Assembly: GCF_003286915.1 (NCBI RefSeq)
Contig: NZ_QMFY01000010.1
Span: 1 to 64,000 of the forward strand
DNA: 64,000 bases
Direction of reading: 5' to 3'
DNA from: Pseudochryseolinea flava
GTDB taxonomy: Bacteria; Bacteroidota; Bacteroidia; Cytophagales; Cyclobacteriaceae
Below are positions 1-8,836 of this stretch, in pieces. The notes under the pieces are model-generated. The model was given only the letters and a program-made list of their open reading frames with translations. It was not told the origin of the DNA and did no database searches. Position 1 is the first letter of the stretch. Each line of letters starts with the position of its first letter. Position numbers and translations under genes: made by a program.

Positions 1-279
1 CCGGGCTACGCTAACGCGACTCCTAAAAACCTATTACTGCAAAACGAAAGAAGCCCGCATTTCTGCGGGCTTCAGTTTTTTAAGTCGGGGTGGCCAGATT
101 CGAACTGACGACCTTGGCGCGAAGCGCGCCACGCGATACCGGGCTACGCTAACGCGACTCCTAAAAACCTATTACTGCAAAACGAAAGAAGCCCGCATTT
201 CTGCGGGCTTCAGTTTTTTAAGTCGGGGTGGCCAGATTCGAACTGACGACCTTGGCGCGAAGCGCCACGCGATACTGGG

Positions 280-522
280 CTAGGCAATTTGCTCTAGAAG
301 AAATCGCTTTGCTCCTCGCTTTTTTATTTTGATTTCCATTTTGATCGCGTCAGATTTTGTTTCGAATTTTTGAGACCAAACTATCCTCCATGGAATACCA
401 TGCTTAATAGATTTTGTCTCGCCTGAATTATGCTCAGTAATTCTGTTATCAAGATCTTGCGTTGAGCCAATGTAGTAGCGACTGATCGCGTCACTGTAAA
501 GAATGTAAACGTAGTAGGACAT
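280..522 (-). CDS. Small GIY-YIG nuclease-family protein inside the tRNA-Pro repeat array
   Basis: This 80-residue protein is a single GIY-YIG domain of the short UvrC-N-like type. The YVY and YIG segments are at residues 4-6 and 17-19, the conserved Arg is R27 and the probable metal-binding Glu is E63. Stand-alone members are common in Bacteroidota; their substrate is generally unknown and nuclease activity is assumed from the fold. Its stop codon lies exactly where tRNA-Pro-like repeat sequence resumes, and its other side meets a shortened repeat at about 561. It therefore looks inserted into the array. Length is normal for the family, so it is probably intact. Whether it is a functional enzyme or a selfish element is open. 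Confidence 0.75.
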   Translation of the reverse strand: MSYYVYILYSDAISRYYIGSTQDLDNRITEHNSGETKSIKHGIPWRIVWSQKFETKSDAIKMEIKIKKRGAKRFLLEQIA

Positions 523-924
523 AGCAGAAGTAGTTTGAATGATACAAAACGGATACTAAAACGAAAGAAGAATTGACGACCGTGGCGCGAAGCGCGCCAC
601 GCGATACTGGGCTATGCTAACGCGACTCCTAAAAACCTATTAGTGCAAAACAAAAGAACCCTGCATTTTTTGCAGGCTTCAGTTTTCTAAGTCGGGGTGG
701 CCAGATTCGAACTGACGACCTTGGCGCGAAGCGCGCCACGTGATACCGAGCTACGCTAACGCGACTCCTAAAAACCTATTACTGCAAAAACGAAAGAAGC
801 CCGCATTTCTGCAGGCTTCGGTTTTTTAAGTCGGGGTGGCCAGATTCGAACTGACGACCTTGGCGCGAAGCGCGCCACGTGATACCGAGCTACGCTAACG
901 ACTCCTAAAAACCTATTACTGCAA

Positions 925-953
925 AACGAAAAAAGCCCGCATTTCTGCAGGCT
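925..953 (-). terminator. Hairpin terminator downstream of tRNA-Pro
   Basis: On the minus strand AGCCTGC-AGAAAT-GCGGGCT (one mismatch) is followed by a T-rich stretch. It lies just 3' of tRNA-Pro(TGG). The same hairpin with a perfect stem recurs in the other repeat units, for example near 51-71 and 190-210. The opposite strand also has a T-run after the hairpin, so it may terminate both ways. Confidence 0.55.
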
Positions 954-966
954 TCAGTTTTTTAAG

Positions 967-1040
967 TCGGGGTGGCCAGATTCGAACTGACGACCTCTTG
1001 GTCCCAAACCAAGCGCGATACCGGGCTACGCTACACCCCG
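967..1040 (-). tRNA. tRNA-Pro (anticodon TGG)
   Basis: A 74-nt cloverleaf is visible on the minus strand. The acceptor CGGGGTG pairs with CACCCCG, and discriminator A follows. The anticodon stem CTTGG/CCAAG encloses loop TTTGGGA, giving anticodon TGG. The T-arm carries the usual GTTCGAATC core. CCA is not encoded. This is the only copy in the repeat region with all arms pairing, so it is the functional parent of the degenerate array at 1-966. Confidence 0.93.
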
Positions 1041-1085
1041 AAATATTTTTCCCTTTATCAAACAACGTGAGGTTTTGTTTCCTCC

Positions 1086-1137
1086 GGACGACCTTGGCGC
1101 CTAAGCGCCACGCGATACCGGGCTACGCTACACCCCG
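1086..1137 (-). pseudogene. 5' fragment of a tRNA-Pro copy
   Basis: On the minus strand this copies the first part of tRNA-Pro, with intact 5' acceptor strand and D-arm. It then carries GGCGCTTAGGCGCC in place of the anticodon arm and stops before the T-arm. It lies upstream of the real tRNA-Pro. It shows that the anticodon-arm replacement also occurs in a copy with a normal 5' end, so the palindrome is a recurring feature of this repeat family. Confidence 0.7.
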
Positions 1138-1259
1138 AACAACTTTATATTCTCTCTAAAACTCTTTCAAACAACTAGAGATTTTACTCTCTCATTTTTT
1201 AGAGGCTGCAAAGATATATTAATTTCTTATATTCTTCGCATTCTCTCTTCAAAATTTTG

Positions 1260-1333
<74 letters not shown>

Positions 1334-1335
1334 AA

Positions 1336-1686
1336 TTATTCTGAATGGCTTCGATACATACCTAGCAGCATCTTCGAAACCTTCTCATATTTCTCATAAA
1401 GATCTTGAGCTTGTGCCTGCGGAAGAGAGTCAAGTTCTCTCAATATCTGCAGAATGGCAACACTCTCAAACACCGCGCTTCTCGCGATGGTAATGTAATG
1501 CTTTTTGTCCGTGGGCGTCATCCGTCCCGTTCCTTCAGCTAGATTCAAGAGAATGTTTACGCTTGCAACTTTCCATTGATCTTTCAAGTAGGGATCAATG
1601 TTCTCGTTCGAGAAAATGATTTTCAGCGAATCGGCCACCAAACTTTTTGCAATCTGATAAACCTCAAGCCTTTCAAAATCAAACAT
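1336..1686 (-). CDS. Four-helix bundle protein (23S rRNA-intervening-sequence protein family)
   Basis: This 116-residue, wholly helical protein has the family pattern: an N-terminal FERLEVYQIAKSL segment, a central NLAEGTGR motif at about residues 48-55 and a C-terminal helix with LREL and YEKYEKV. Relatives (the S23/IVP four-helix family) were first seen as ORFs in intervening sequences of 23S rRNA and are often found near structured RNA genes. They may bind nucleic acid, but no biochemical role is established. Here it sits precisely between tRNA-Arg and tRNA-Ser on the same strand, so it may be co-transcribed with them and released by tRNA processing. Length is normal and the frame is open. 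Confidence 0.8.
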   Translation of the reverse strand: MFDFERLEVYQIAKSLVADSLKIIFSNENIDPYLKDQWKVASVNILLNLAEGTGRMTPTDKKHYITIARSAVFESVAILQILRELDSLPQAQAQDLYEKYEKVSKMLLGMYRSHSE

Positions 1687-1726
1687 GTTGCTGCTTTTAG
1701 TATCTCAGATCTGCAAGCATCAAAGT

Positions 1727-1816
<90 letters not shown>

Positions 1817-1988
1817 AAATAACACGCCTTTACAAAAGAAGTCCATTTTTAGCTTAAAAACGAACCTTTCTCAAAAAGGAAGTGCAAATATAAAATTTGA
1901 TGCTAAACTATCGCACTGCCGCTTTTAAATAACTTGATTTTTTTTCAGAAATGTTCTCAACGCCCGTGATCAAGTCGGCTCTCCTTGC

Positions 1989-4376
1989 CTACTCTCCTCT
2001 TAAACTGTCCGTAGGATTTACAAGCGCAGCTTTAATCGTTTGATAACTCACAGTCAATAGCGTAACGGCAATCGCGATCAAAGCGATGAAAAGAAAAACG
2101 ATCCATTCGATATCCACACGGTAATCGTATTGTGATATCCATTTGGTCACCACATAGTATCCCAAAGGCATCGCGATAAGCATGGCAATCACCACGAGCT
2201 TCACGAAGTCGGTCGAAAGCATTCTCCAAATTGAAAACACAGACGCTCCCAGTACTTTTCGAATTCCAATTTCTTTAGCGCGTTGACTCGTTGCATATGC
2301 GGCTAGTCCAAACACACCAATACAACTAATGAAGATAGTGATCGATGAAATCACCGTTGCTAACTTAATTGTTCGTTCTTCATCGTGGAAGAATTTCTTG
2401 TAATCTTGATCTTGGAAAACATACTCAAAGGGTGAGCCTGGATTAAATTGTTTGAGCACAGCTTCGATCTTTTTTAATGAAGCCCGAACATCCATGTTGG
2501 GCATGAGTCTAATTGTAAGCGCATGCCTCACATCGTAATTGATGTAATAGATATGCGCTGATTGGTTTGCGAATGGCGTCCATCGTACTTGATCTTCAAT
2601 AACACCGATAATTTCACGTTCCTTTCCATGGCCAAATCGAATCTTCTTTCCAACTACATTCATATCGCCGTTACCCACGAGTTTTGCACCCAACGCGTTG
2701 ATGATCACCGCAGCTGAGTCAGTCCTTTGATCTCTTGAAAAATCGCGCCCAACAATAAATTTGAATCCATTGGTTTCAGGAAAATCATGACTGCAGCTGT
2801 TCATCGCGATGAGTGGCTGTGACGAAGGATCCTTCCCTTCCCAGGTCAATGATGCATCCGCTGCCATCGTTCCGGTGATAAACGCATCAGAAATAGCCAT
2901 ATTCTCTACCACACCCGTCGACAGCAATTCATGGCGTAGCGTGTTATAATCCGCTTTGGTTAAATCGTCTGTATTAATATCAACTTGAATAATTCAGTCG
3001 CGATCGAAGCCAACAGGTCTATTCTTTACATGTTGAATCTGCTCAAAGAAAATAGCTGTTCCAATCATCAGCGTTATCGCGGTAGCGAATTGCAATACAA
3101 TCATAGTCTTTCTGAGCCAAGTTGCATCGGGTCCTTTCCCATTGCCTTTTAATACCCGGACAGCACTAAAAGATGACAAGTAAATTGCGGGATAGACTCC
3201 GGCAAGAAAACTTGTAACGACAATAAAGATGAGTGACGTTACAAAGAACGAAGGGTTGCCCCACTGCATACTCAACTCCTTTTCAGCGATGGCGTTGACC
3301 AAGGGTAACATCAACACAACTAACATCAGTGCGATGGCATAGGAAAAAACGACGACAAGAAACGATTCGCTCAGAAACTGCAAAATCAGCTGGAAGCGTA
3401 GCGATCCCATCACCTTCCGAACGCCAACTTCTTTCGATCTTATTTGACTCCGAGCCGTGCTCAGGTTTACAAAGTTCACACAGGCTAGTAATAAAATTGC
3501 TACTCCTATTGCCGCGAAAATAAAGACGACTTTCTTTTGTCCACCGGTATTGACACCGTTTTTAAAATCAGCCGACAAGTGCCACGCTTCCATCGGAAAT
3601 AAAAAGCCTTCAGGTTTCAATGACTTACCATCGCTGGAAATATGATCGAAGAGGACGTGTTTAATCTTGCCATTTATTTCATTTATATCGACGTTGTCAT
3701 TGATTATCGCGTAGCAATGAAACGAAAATGCTTCCCAGCTATCCTCCAACTTTTTTCCGTCTGAGGCAGAGGTAAACATTTGCGACATGGGCAGCAACAG
3801 TTTTACATCAGCGAGAAATGAGTTCTTGGGAAAATCCCGATACACCGCGCCAACGGTTACTTCGCGTTGGTTGTTCAGCTTAAACGTTTTACCGATTGCC
3901 TCACCTGCGAAAACAGCATCGGCCACCGACTGCGCAATAGCTACTTCATGTGTATTGGATTGAAGCTGTGTATGCCCCTGCAGCACGTCAACCGAAAACA
4001 TCTCAAGAAACTGAGGTTCAACATGTAAGGCCGTCTTCGAGAACGCATTGTCGTGATAGGAAAAAAGTATTTCACTTTGAGCACTTGTTATAGATACCTG
4101 ATCAAATTCAGTATGTTCACTTTGGAGAATCTTTGCTATCGGTGCCGGAACATCGTTTAGGGTAATCACTTCAGCACCGAACGTGATATGATGATACAGT
4201 TGAACGATGCGGTCATGGTGCTTGAAAGATTTATTATAATTAACCTCGTCGAAACACCATAGCCATACTACGATTGCAATAGCCAATCCAAATGCGAGGC
4301 CGGTGATATTGATTATCGAGTAAATGCTGTTCTTTAAGATGCTCCGCCAGGCAATGATGATGTAGTTTATAAGCAT
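1989..4376 (-). pseudogene. FtsX/MacB-type ABC transporter permease split by an in-frame TGA
   Basis: Two consecutive open frames (2994-4376 and 1989-2993) are in the same frame and separated only by a TGA at 2994-2996. Removing the stop gives about 794 residues. That includes an N-terminal membrane helix, a MacB-PCD periplasmic domain, FtsX helices with the LACVNFVNLSTARS segment, a second periplasmic domain and C-terminal FtsX helices ending NPTDSLRGE. The layout and size match the intact permease at 29684-32110. The codon is where family members continue from GFDR into the second half, so a CGA-to-TGA change is the simplest cause. Start M at 4376 (MLINYIII) is preferred over the upstream M at 4418, which would add 14 hydrophilic residues before the conserved start. 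No ATPase gene lies nearby. It could be a recent pseudogene, a sequencing error or rare read-through. Confidence 0.8.
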
Positions 4377-4442
4377 GTCTCTCACAAGTTGATGCTTTGA
4401 GATGACCCCCTGCACCAAAAAGTTCTACACGAATCTAGTTTC

Positions 4443-5039
4443 TCATACGCAACTTTCCATTTGACGGACCATCGATTCTACTTTTGCAATCGTGTCATTT
4501 AATTCTGCCTGTTGTTTTTTTATCTGTTTCGGCCTGAGGTATATCCAATTGAACAATATCCAAACCATCGTGACGGCATAAGTTGTTACCGCGGCAACCG
4601 CGCTCATGCGAACCGTATATTCATACATATACAAGGCTAGTCCGACGCTGAGGAGCGCAAAATATATATTGGTCATTGTCGCGTGCATGAATTTTTGCCT
4701 TCGTTGCAGCAGCAGTAAGTTTTGGAGGTACTGCTGATTATTCTGCGTTTGACTGATTTTCATCAAGAGCGGATACATCCGATTAAACATCAGGAGGAAT
4801 GAGACCATCGCCGCGATAACGACGACGATACCAATTTTAGTTGTGGTATATTCTGGTTGAAAGTAAATCCAGATAAAGATGATAAATGCCGATGTCAATA
4901 GCAGTAATGTATTGGCGAAAACTAATCTGCGCATGTACTTCCACTTTAATTGTTTCACTTGATCCTTAATGATCGATATGTCGGGCATTTGCACTGACTG
5001 CTTCGACCATAATCCCTTGAAGTCAATATTAGAATCCAT
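4443..5039 (-). CDS. Membrane protein downstream of the ECF sigma factor, putative anti-sigma or effector
   Basis: This 198-residue protein has an acidic cytoplasmic-looking N-terminus (about residues 1-35). Two hydrophobic helices follow at about 38-60 and 68-88, then a basic loop with LLLQRRQKF and two more helices at about 120-140 and 145-167. The tail is charged and probably coiled. It overlaps the sigma gene by 11 bp, so the two are translationally coupled. Position and topology are those of membrane anti-sigma proteins or sigma-operon membrane proteins in Bacteroidota, but I see no zinc-binding anti-sigma motif. The regulatory role is inferred from context only. Confidence 0.6.
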   Translation of the reverse strand: MDSNIDFKGLWSKQSVQMPDISIIKDQVKQLKWKYMRRLVFANTLLLLTSAFIIFIWIYFQPEYTTTKIGIVVVIAAMVSFLLMFNRMYPLLMKISQTQNNQQYLQNLLLLQRRQKFMHATMTNIYFALLSVGLALYMYEYTVRMSAVAAVTTYAVTMVWILFNWIYLRPKQIKKQQAELNDTIAKVESMVRQMESCV

Positions 5040-5499
5040 TTTCTTTAAAACGTTGTGTTAATTTTTCTTTGATACGATGAATCTTCACCCGGACATTTGC
5101 CTCCGATAAACCTACGATGTTGGCAATATCTGCTTGTTTTACTTCGTCCAACTCCAGCGATATAATAATCCTATCGGTTTCCGGAAGTGCAGCGATGCAT
5201 TTATACAAAAATTGAATTTGAGGTTCTACGCTCACCACTTGCTCTTCCATCAACTGAGTGGGCAACTCCGTTTTTACAATCCGCTTTTGCTTTTCAACGA
5301 ACTTCAGGCAATTGTTAGACGCTATTCGGTATATCCATGTACCGATATTGGATTCACCTCTGAAGTTCGGTAGCTGCTGCCATACAATAACAAAAGTATC
5401 CTGCGCTAAATCTTTCGCGATGTCAACGTCATTCGTATAACCCATGCAAAGGCGAAACACCTTTTGCCAGTGCATGCTGTAAATCTCGTCGAAGACCAT
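5029..5499 (-). CDS. ECF-type RNA polymerase sigma factor
   Basis: This 156-residue sigma-70 family protein contains region 2 (DLAQDTFVIVWQ at about 30-41 and GTWIYRIASNNCL at about 57-69) and region 4. In region 4 LPETDRIIISLEL precedes a helix-turn-helix, ADIANIVGLSEANVRVKIHR. There is no region 3, as expected for the ECF group. The start ATG overlaps the stop of the upstream 45-residue ORF (TAATG), and the gene's 3' end overlaps the membrane-protein gene. This gives a tight unit: peptide, sigma factor, membrane protein, then the broken permease. It would direct RNA polymerase to a small regulon, perhaps including itself. Confidence 0.88.
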   Translation of the reverse strand: MVFDEIYSMHWQKVFRLCMGYTNDVDIAKDLAQDTFVIVWQQLPNFRGESNIGTWIYRIASNNCLKFVEKQKRIVKTELPTQLMEEQVVSVEPQIQFLYKCIAALPETDRIIISLELDEVKQADIANIVGLSEANVRVKIHRIKEKLTQRFKENGF

Positions 5500-5636
5500 T
5501 ATCTGTTTGCAAAGAATGCAACGATCACAAATATCGCAACGCCAACCCCCACGCTGTGACAGGCTACTCCGATTGCTGTTCCGAGGGTGAGTGCTACAAT
5601 GATTGACTTTCTATTTTTTAATGCTAGTGTTTTCAT
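5499..5636 (-). CDS. 45-residue glycine-rich membrane peptide coupled to the sigma factor
   Basis: An ATG at 5636 opens a 45-codon frame. It has a basic N-terminus (MKTLALKNRK) and then one long hydrophobic, glycine-spaced segment (LGTAIGVACHSVGVGVAIF) ending FFANR. Its TAA stop shares bases with the ATG of the sigma gene. Such overlap, together with a clean membrane-segment composition, argues for a real small gene. The glycine spacing resembles glycine-zipper peptides that often precede sigma genes in Bacteroidota. It may be a signal-sensing or inhibitory partner of the sigma system. Function is unknown. Confidence 0.6.
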   Translation of the reverse strand: MKTLALKNRKSIIVALTLGTAIGVACHSVGVGVAIFVIVAFFANR

Positions 5637-5690
5637 AGTTTATATAATATATGCAGTTGGTTGAATTTTTAGGATGCCGTTGATCATATC

Positions 5691-6527
5691 TTATTTAAGG
5701 AACTCATTGATTTGATTCATGTACCAATCAAAGTCATCAAACATAATAAAATGTAGTCCTTTGTCTGCATATTTGATGTTACCAGTGGCCAGTCCCTTGT
5801 ATTGATCTTCCATTGTGGTGGCCATCGGTTTGAATGCGCTCTCCAATAAAACCAACGATGGACATGTAATTGATTTGATCTTTTCACGCAAATCGGTGTT
5901 GAGAAAATCACAATACATGTTACCAAAAGTCTTGCGATCCGATTTCACTGTCCAGCCGACGATTAAATCATATTTTGATTGGTCTTGAACCAGTGATGGA
6001 ATACTCATCTTCTGCATTTGACTGAATTGCTCGTCGCTGGTGCTTCCCATTTGTGTCGCCCATGGAGAACAATCGTTCGATGGATTACTTTTAAAATTTG
6101 GGTCTCTTAATGCACTCAAGCAAGGAAGTGCATCAACGACAACAATTTTACCGACCAATAGCGGATAGTCTGCAGCGAGTGCCAATGCTAACGCACCGCC
6201 CATGCTATGACCGATCACAATAGGGCGATCGATATTGTGATCTTGAATGTACTGGGCAACCCCTTGCTTCCAGCGATCAAAGGTCGCATTTTCCTGTGGT
6301 GCTGTACCGGCAAACCCAGCCATGGTGAGCGTATAACATGTGAACTGTTTGTCGAGGTGCAAGCGCGTATCAGTCCAAACATCTCCCGAACAACCGAAGC
6401 CAGGAATAAATATGACGGCCTTTTTGCCTACGCCAGTTTTTTGTACATCAAAGGGATAGGTATTAGATGCCTTGGCGAGCACGACATTTATCGCCAGCAC
6501 CATGATGATAAGAATACAGTTTTTCAT
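5691..6527 (-). CDS. Secreted alpha/beta-hydrolase
   Basis: The protein has 278 residues from the ATG at 6527, which begins a clear signal peptide (MKNCILIIMVLAINVVLAKA). An upstream in-frame M at 6566 would bury that signal. The alpha/beta-hydrolase fold is shown by the oxyanion segment FIPGFGCSGDVW, the nucleophile elbow GHSMGG, an acidic residue after the sixth strand (about ESAFKP) and a late His in KGLHFIMFDD. It is probably exported to the periplasm or cell surface and hydrolyses an ester or similar bond. The substrate is not predictable. It is transcribed in the same direction as the sigma unit but separated from the 45-residue ORF by 54 bp. Confidence 0.75.
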   Translation of the reverse strand: MKNCILIIMVLAINVVLAKASNTYPFDVQKTGVGKKAVIFIPGFGCSGDVWTDTRLHLDKQFTCYTLTMAGFAGTAPQENATFDRWKQGVAQYIQDHNIDRPIVIGHSMGGALALALAADYPLLVGKIVVVDALPCLSALRDPNFKSNPSNDCSPWATQMGSTSDEQFSQMQKMSIPSLVQDQSKYDLIVGWTVKSDRKTFGNMYCDFLNTDLREKIKSITCPSLVLLESAFKPMATTMEDQYKGLATGNIKYADKGLHFIMFDDFDWYMNQINEFLK

Positions 6528-6606
6528 TTTCAAGTTGTTTAGATGCCCTTTTGATCCTGGCAACACCAGAATGTTACAGTTGATCTAAAAAAAGAATTAA
6601 AAAACT

Positions 6607-6924
6607 TTAGCGTTTTTTCCACCAGATAAGAAAGCCGGTGATGGGCAAAGAAGCTGCGATCAGGCTTACGATGAAATAAACCAAAATGCTAGCGAAGCCC
6701 ATGATTTCGCCGGTATGAAGGGGTTTCGCGACACGCTTAAATTGCTCATGCAGTGGCAAATTATCAAATCGCGTTACCTCCCGAACAGCGCCACTTTCGC
6801 TGAATGCCAATGTGTTGGGCATCATAAAATCAAACCTATTTGTTCTATCGATGTGTGTCACATTAAATCCGCGCAGTTGAAGACTGGGGAACAGTACCTG
6901 TACGTCGGCGCGTGAAGGGAAAAT
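6607..6924 (-). pseudogene. C-terminal remnant of a PepSY-TM membrane protein
   Basis: The frame is open from 6924 down to the stop at 6607 but lacks any good start near the left end of the homology. The only internal start is a GTG at 6861. It matches the last part of PepSY-associated TM proteins: a LHEQFKRVAKPLHTGEIMG segment, which carries the conserved His of the final periplasmic loop, and a last membrane helix ending GFLIWWKKR. Full proteins have about 370-500 residues and are typically linked to TonB-dependent siderophore receptors. About three quarters is missing. The truncated end faces the truncated AraC gene at 6989, consistent with one deletion removing both N-termini. Confidence 0.65.
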
Positions 6925-6988
6925 CTATCCACCCACACCACAGCGTACAACACTCGAGATCACCATATCTTATACGTTCATTAAGAGA

Positions 6989-7555
6989 ATGTTTCATAAA
7001 GAATGGAATATTCTAAAACAATTACGACAGGCCATCGATGAAAACACGCCGCTCATTCTCGGAACAGAGAGTAAAAGAATCAGTCCGCAGATCAGCAGCG
7101 TGATCGAACAAATCACGAATTGCCAGATTGAACGGATCATGAAGCGTCCGTACCTCGCAGCCAAAGTAACGGAATTGTTTATCTTACAACTTCATGAACT
7201 CACGAATACGGCTGTTGACCCTAGACTGGAATTGCTTGCGCCACAAGATCTCTCCGGACTGAACAAAGCTCGCGCCTACATCCGCGAGAACTACAAGGAT
7301 GGCTGTACCATTCTAGAACTTTCGAAAGTGGTTGGACTAAACCGTTTGAAATTAAAGACAGGTTTCAAGCTCGCTTTTGGCGATACTATTTTTGAGTACT
7401 TAACGAAAGTGCGAATGCAGGAAGCAAACCGGCTTTTAAAAACGACAACGCTTCCCATAAGCGAAATCGCGAACCTCGTCGGGTATAAGCATTCGCAACA
7501 CTTTGCAAAAGCATTTAAAAAACACTTTCGTGTTTTGCCTCGCGATGTGAAATAA
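6989..7555 (+). pseudogene. N-terminally truncated AraC-family regulator
   Basis: From the ATG at 6989 the product has 188 residues. The C-terminal half is a full AraC double helix-turn-helix domain (about 85-188), with LNKARAYIRENY, the first recognition helix region around GLNRLKLKTGF and the second motif ISEIANLVGYKHSQHFAKAFKKHF. Family members have about 280-330 residues with an N-terminal sensing domain. Here only the end of that domain remains, and reading continues in frame upstream of the ATG without a start. The cut lies next to the PepSY remnant on the opposite strand. It might still make a DNA-binding protein lacking its sensor. Confidence 0.6.
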
Positions 7556-7663
7556 ACGCCGAGTTCACCAAACTCACGAGACCATCAGAACCAATCATCA
7601 GAAATTTTCAGTATCGAATACGAAAACATCACAGGCGTCGTTCTTAGGCATTCCTGAACTACC

Positions 7664-8836
7664 ATGAAAACAACGTTAGCCCTACTTGCCATTTCCATAT
7701 TGCTTACGTCATGCACACAACACGATGAATCGAAATTGACGGTGTTAAACAATGCCATGGCAAAAGACCGCTTTACACTTGTTAAAAGCGGTGAGATAGA
7801 AATTCCTTTAGACAGCACGAGCTTTAACTTCAGTCACTATCCAGTTTATTACACCAACGATTCCGTCGCGTACTACGTGTCAGGCAACGAGATCATCAAC
7901 AGCATAGACTTTTATGATTTGAAGACACGAAAGCTGGTCAGGCGAAACATGTACCCAACCGAAGGCCCGGATGGCTTGATCAACACATTGAAGCTCTTTG
8001 TAAAATCGTTAGACTCCATATATGTGTATCCAACGCATCCAGACTTACTAAAAAAGGATCACGCTATTGTGTTGACCAATTTCAGTGGCGAGATCCTACA
8101 TCGATACCCCATGCCTTGGTTAGATCGCGAATCATGGATGACACATCTCGCCGCGCCGCTTACCATTATTGGCGACAACGCGTACTTTAGTTTTATGAAG
8201 TATGGTGACAACCGCGCACAGATTCAGCAACGTGCTTTAGTAGAATGGAACATGAAAACCGGAAGTTACGTCGCATTCGGTCCCCAATATCCTGATGCTT
8301 TTAAGCAATATTATTACGATGACTTCACGCCCATCTTCGCGTTAGGATATCACAACACGTTTGTTGTCAGTTTCCAATCGTTGCCATTCGTTCATGGCTT
8401 CAACATCAATCGCAAAGATTCTATTGTTGACGTTCCCATGCGCAGTCAGTTTCAACAAAAGGAAATTGTTCCCAATAAGACGATCACTGATGCACATGAC
8501 CGCGATCGCGATTTCGAAGAACTTGGACAGGGGCAATACACCCAAATCCAATATGATCCATTCCAACTTGTGTATTACTATACTTATCAAGACGGGATAG
8601 CCATTTACAACGCCGATGGAGAAAAAAATTCGTGGGACGATAAACCCATATCCATTATTATCTTCAACACGGCTTTTGAATATTGTGGCGAATTTCAATT
8701 ACCTGCCAATACCTATATGCCCAATAATTTTATTCCAAGCAAAGAAGGTCTTTTAATTCCGACAAGCCATCCGAAGAATGCAAACAACAACGAAGATATA
8801 CTCCATTTCGATGTATTTAAGCTTGCGCGCCTGTAG
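7664..8836 (+). CDS. DUF4221-like lipoprotein
   Basis: The 390-residue protein has a lipoprotein signal with lipobox LLTSC (Cys at about 17), so it should be anchored in the cell envelope. The rest is beta-rich, with repeated blade-like segments such as IDFYDLKTRKLVRR and VLTNFSGEILHRYPMPW. This fits the DUF4221 family of Bacteroidota lipoproteins with a probable propeller fold. No catalytic motif is visible. The gene overlaps the next ORF by 26 bp, so the two are probably co-translated. DUF4221 genes are often paired with small lipoproteins, but their task is not known. Confidence 0.6.
   Translation: MKTTLALLAISILLTSCTQHDESKLTVLNNAMAKDRFTLVKSGEIEIPLDSTSFNFSHYPVYYTNDSVAYYVSGNEIINSIDFYDLKTRKLVRRNMYPTEGPDGLINTLKLFVKSLDSIYVYPTHPDLLKKDHAIVLTNFSGEILHRYPMPWLDRESWMTHLAAPLTIIGDNAYFSFMKYGDNRAQIQQRALVEWNMKTGSYVAFGPQYPDAFKQYYYDDFTPIFALGYHNTFVVSFQSLPFVHGFNINRKDSIVDVPMRSQFQQKEIVPNKTITDAHDRDRDFEELGQGQYTQIQYDPFQLVYYYTYQDGIAIYNADGEKNSWDDKPISIIIFNTAFEYCGEFQLPANTYMPNNFIPSKEGLLIPTSHPKNANNNEDILHFDVFKLARL

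Larger units (their letters stand above)
1..966 (-). repeat. Tandem array of tRNA-Pro-derived repeats with hairpin terminators
   Basis: Units of 136-139 bp begin at about 85, 223, 692 and 831, with a partial unit at 1-84 and a shortened one at 561-691. On the minus strand each unit keeps the D-arm and T-arm of the neighbouring tRNA-Pro (967-1040). The 5' acceptor strand is replaced, so it no longer pairs with the 3' CACCCCG. The anticodon arm is replaced by a GC-rich palindrome, GGCGCGAAGCGCGCC. Each unit then carries a hairpin, AGCCCGC/GCGGGCT, that looks like the tRNA terminator. None of the copies can fold as a normal tRNA, so they are degenerate. They could be tandem duplications of a tRNA-terminator module or scars of integration at the tRNA 3' end. 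A GIY-YIG gene interrupts the array at 280-522. Confidence 0.8.

Noticed and set aside
1-966. CRISPR array as an explanation of the regular repeats.
   Set aside because: Units of 136-139 bp are almost identical throughout with no unique spacers, contain tRNA arms and terminators, and no cas gene is present.
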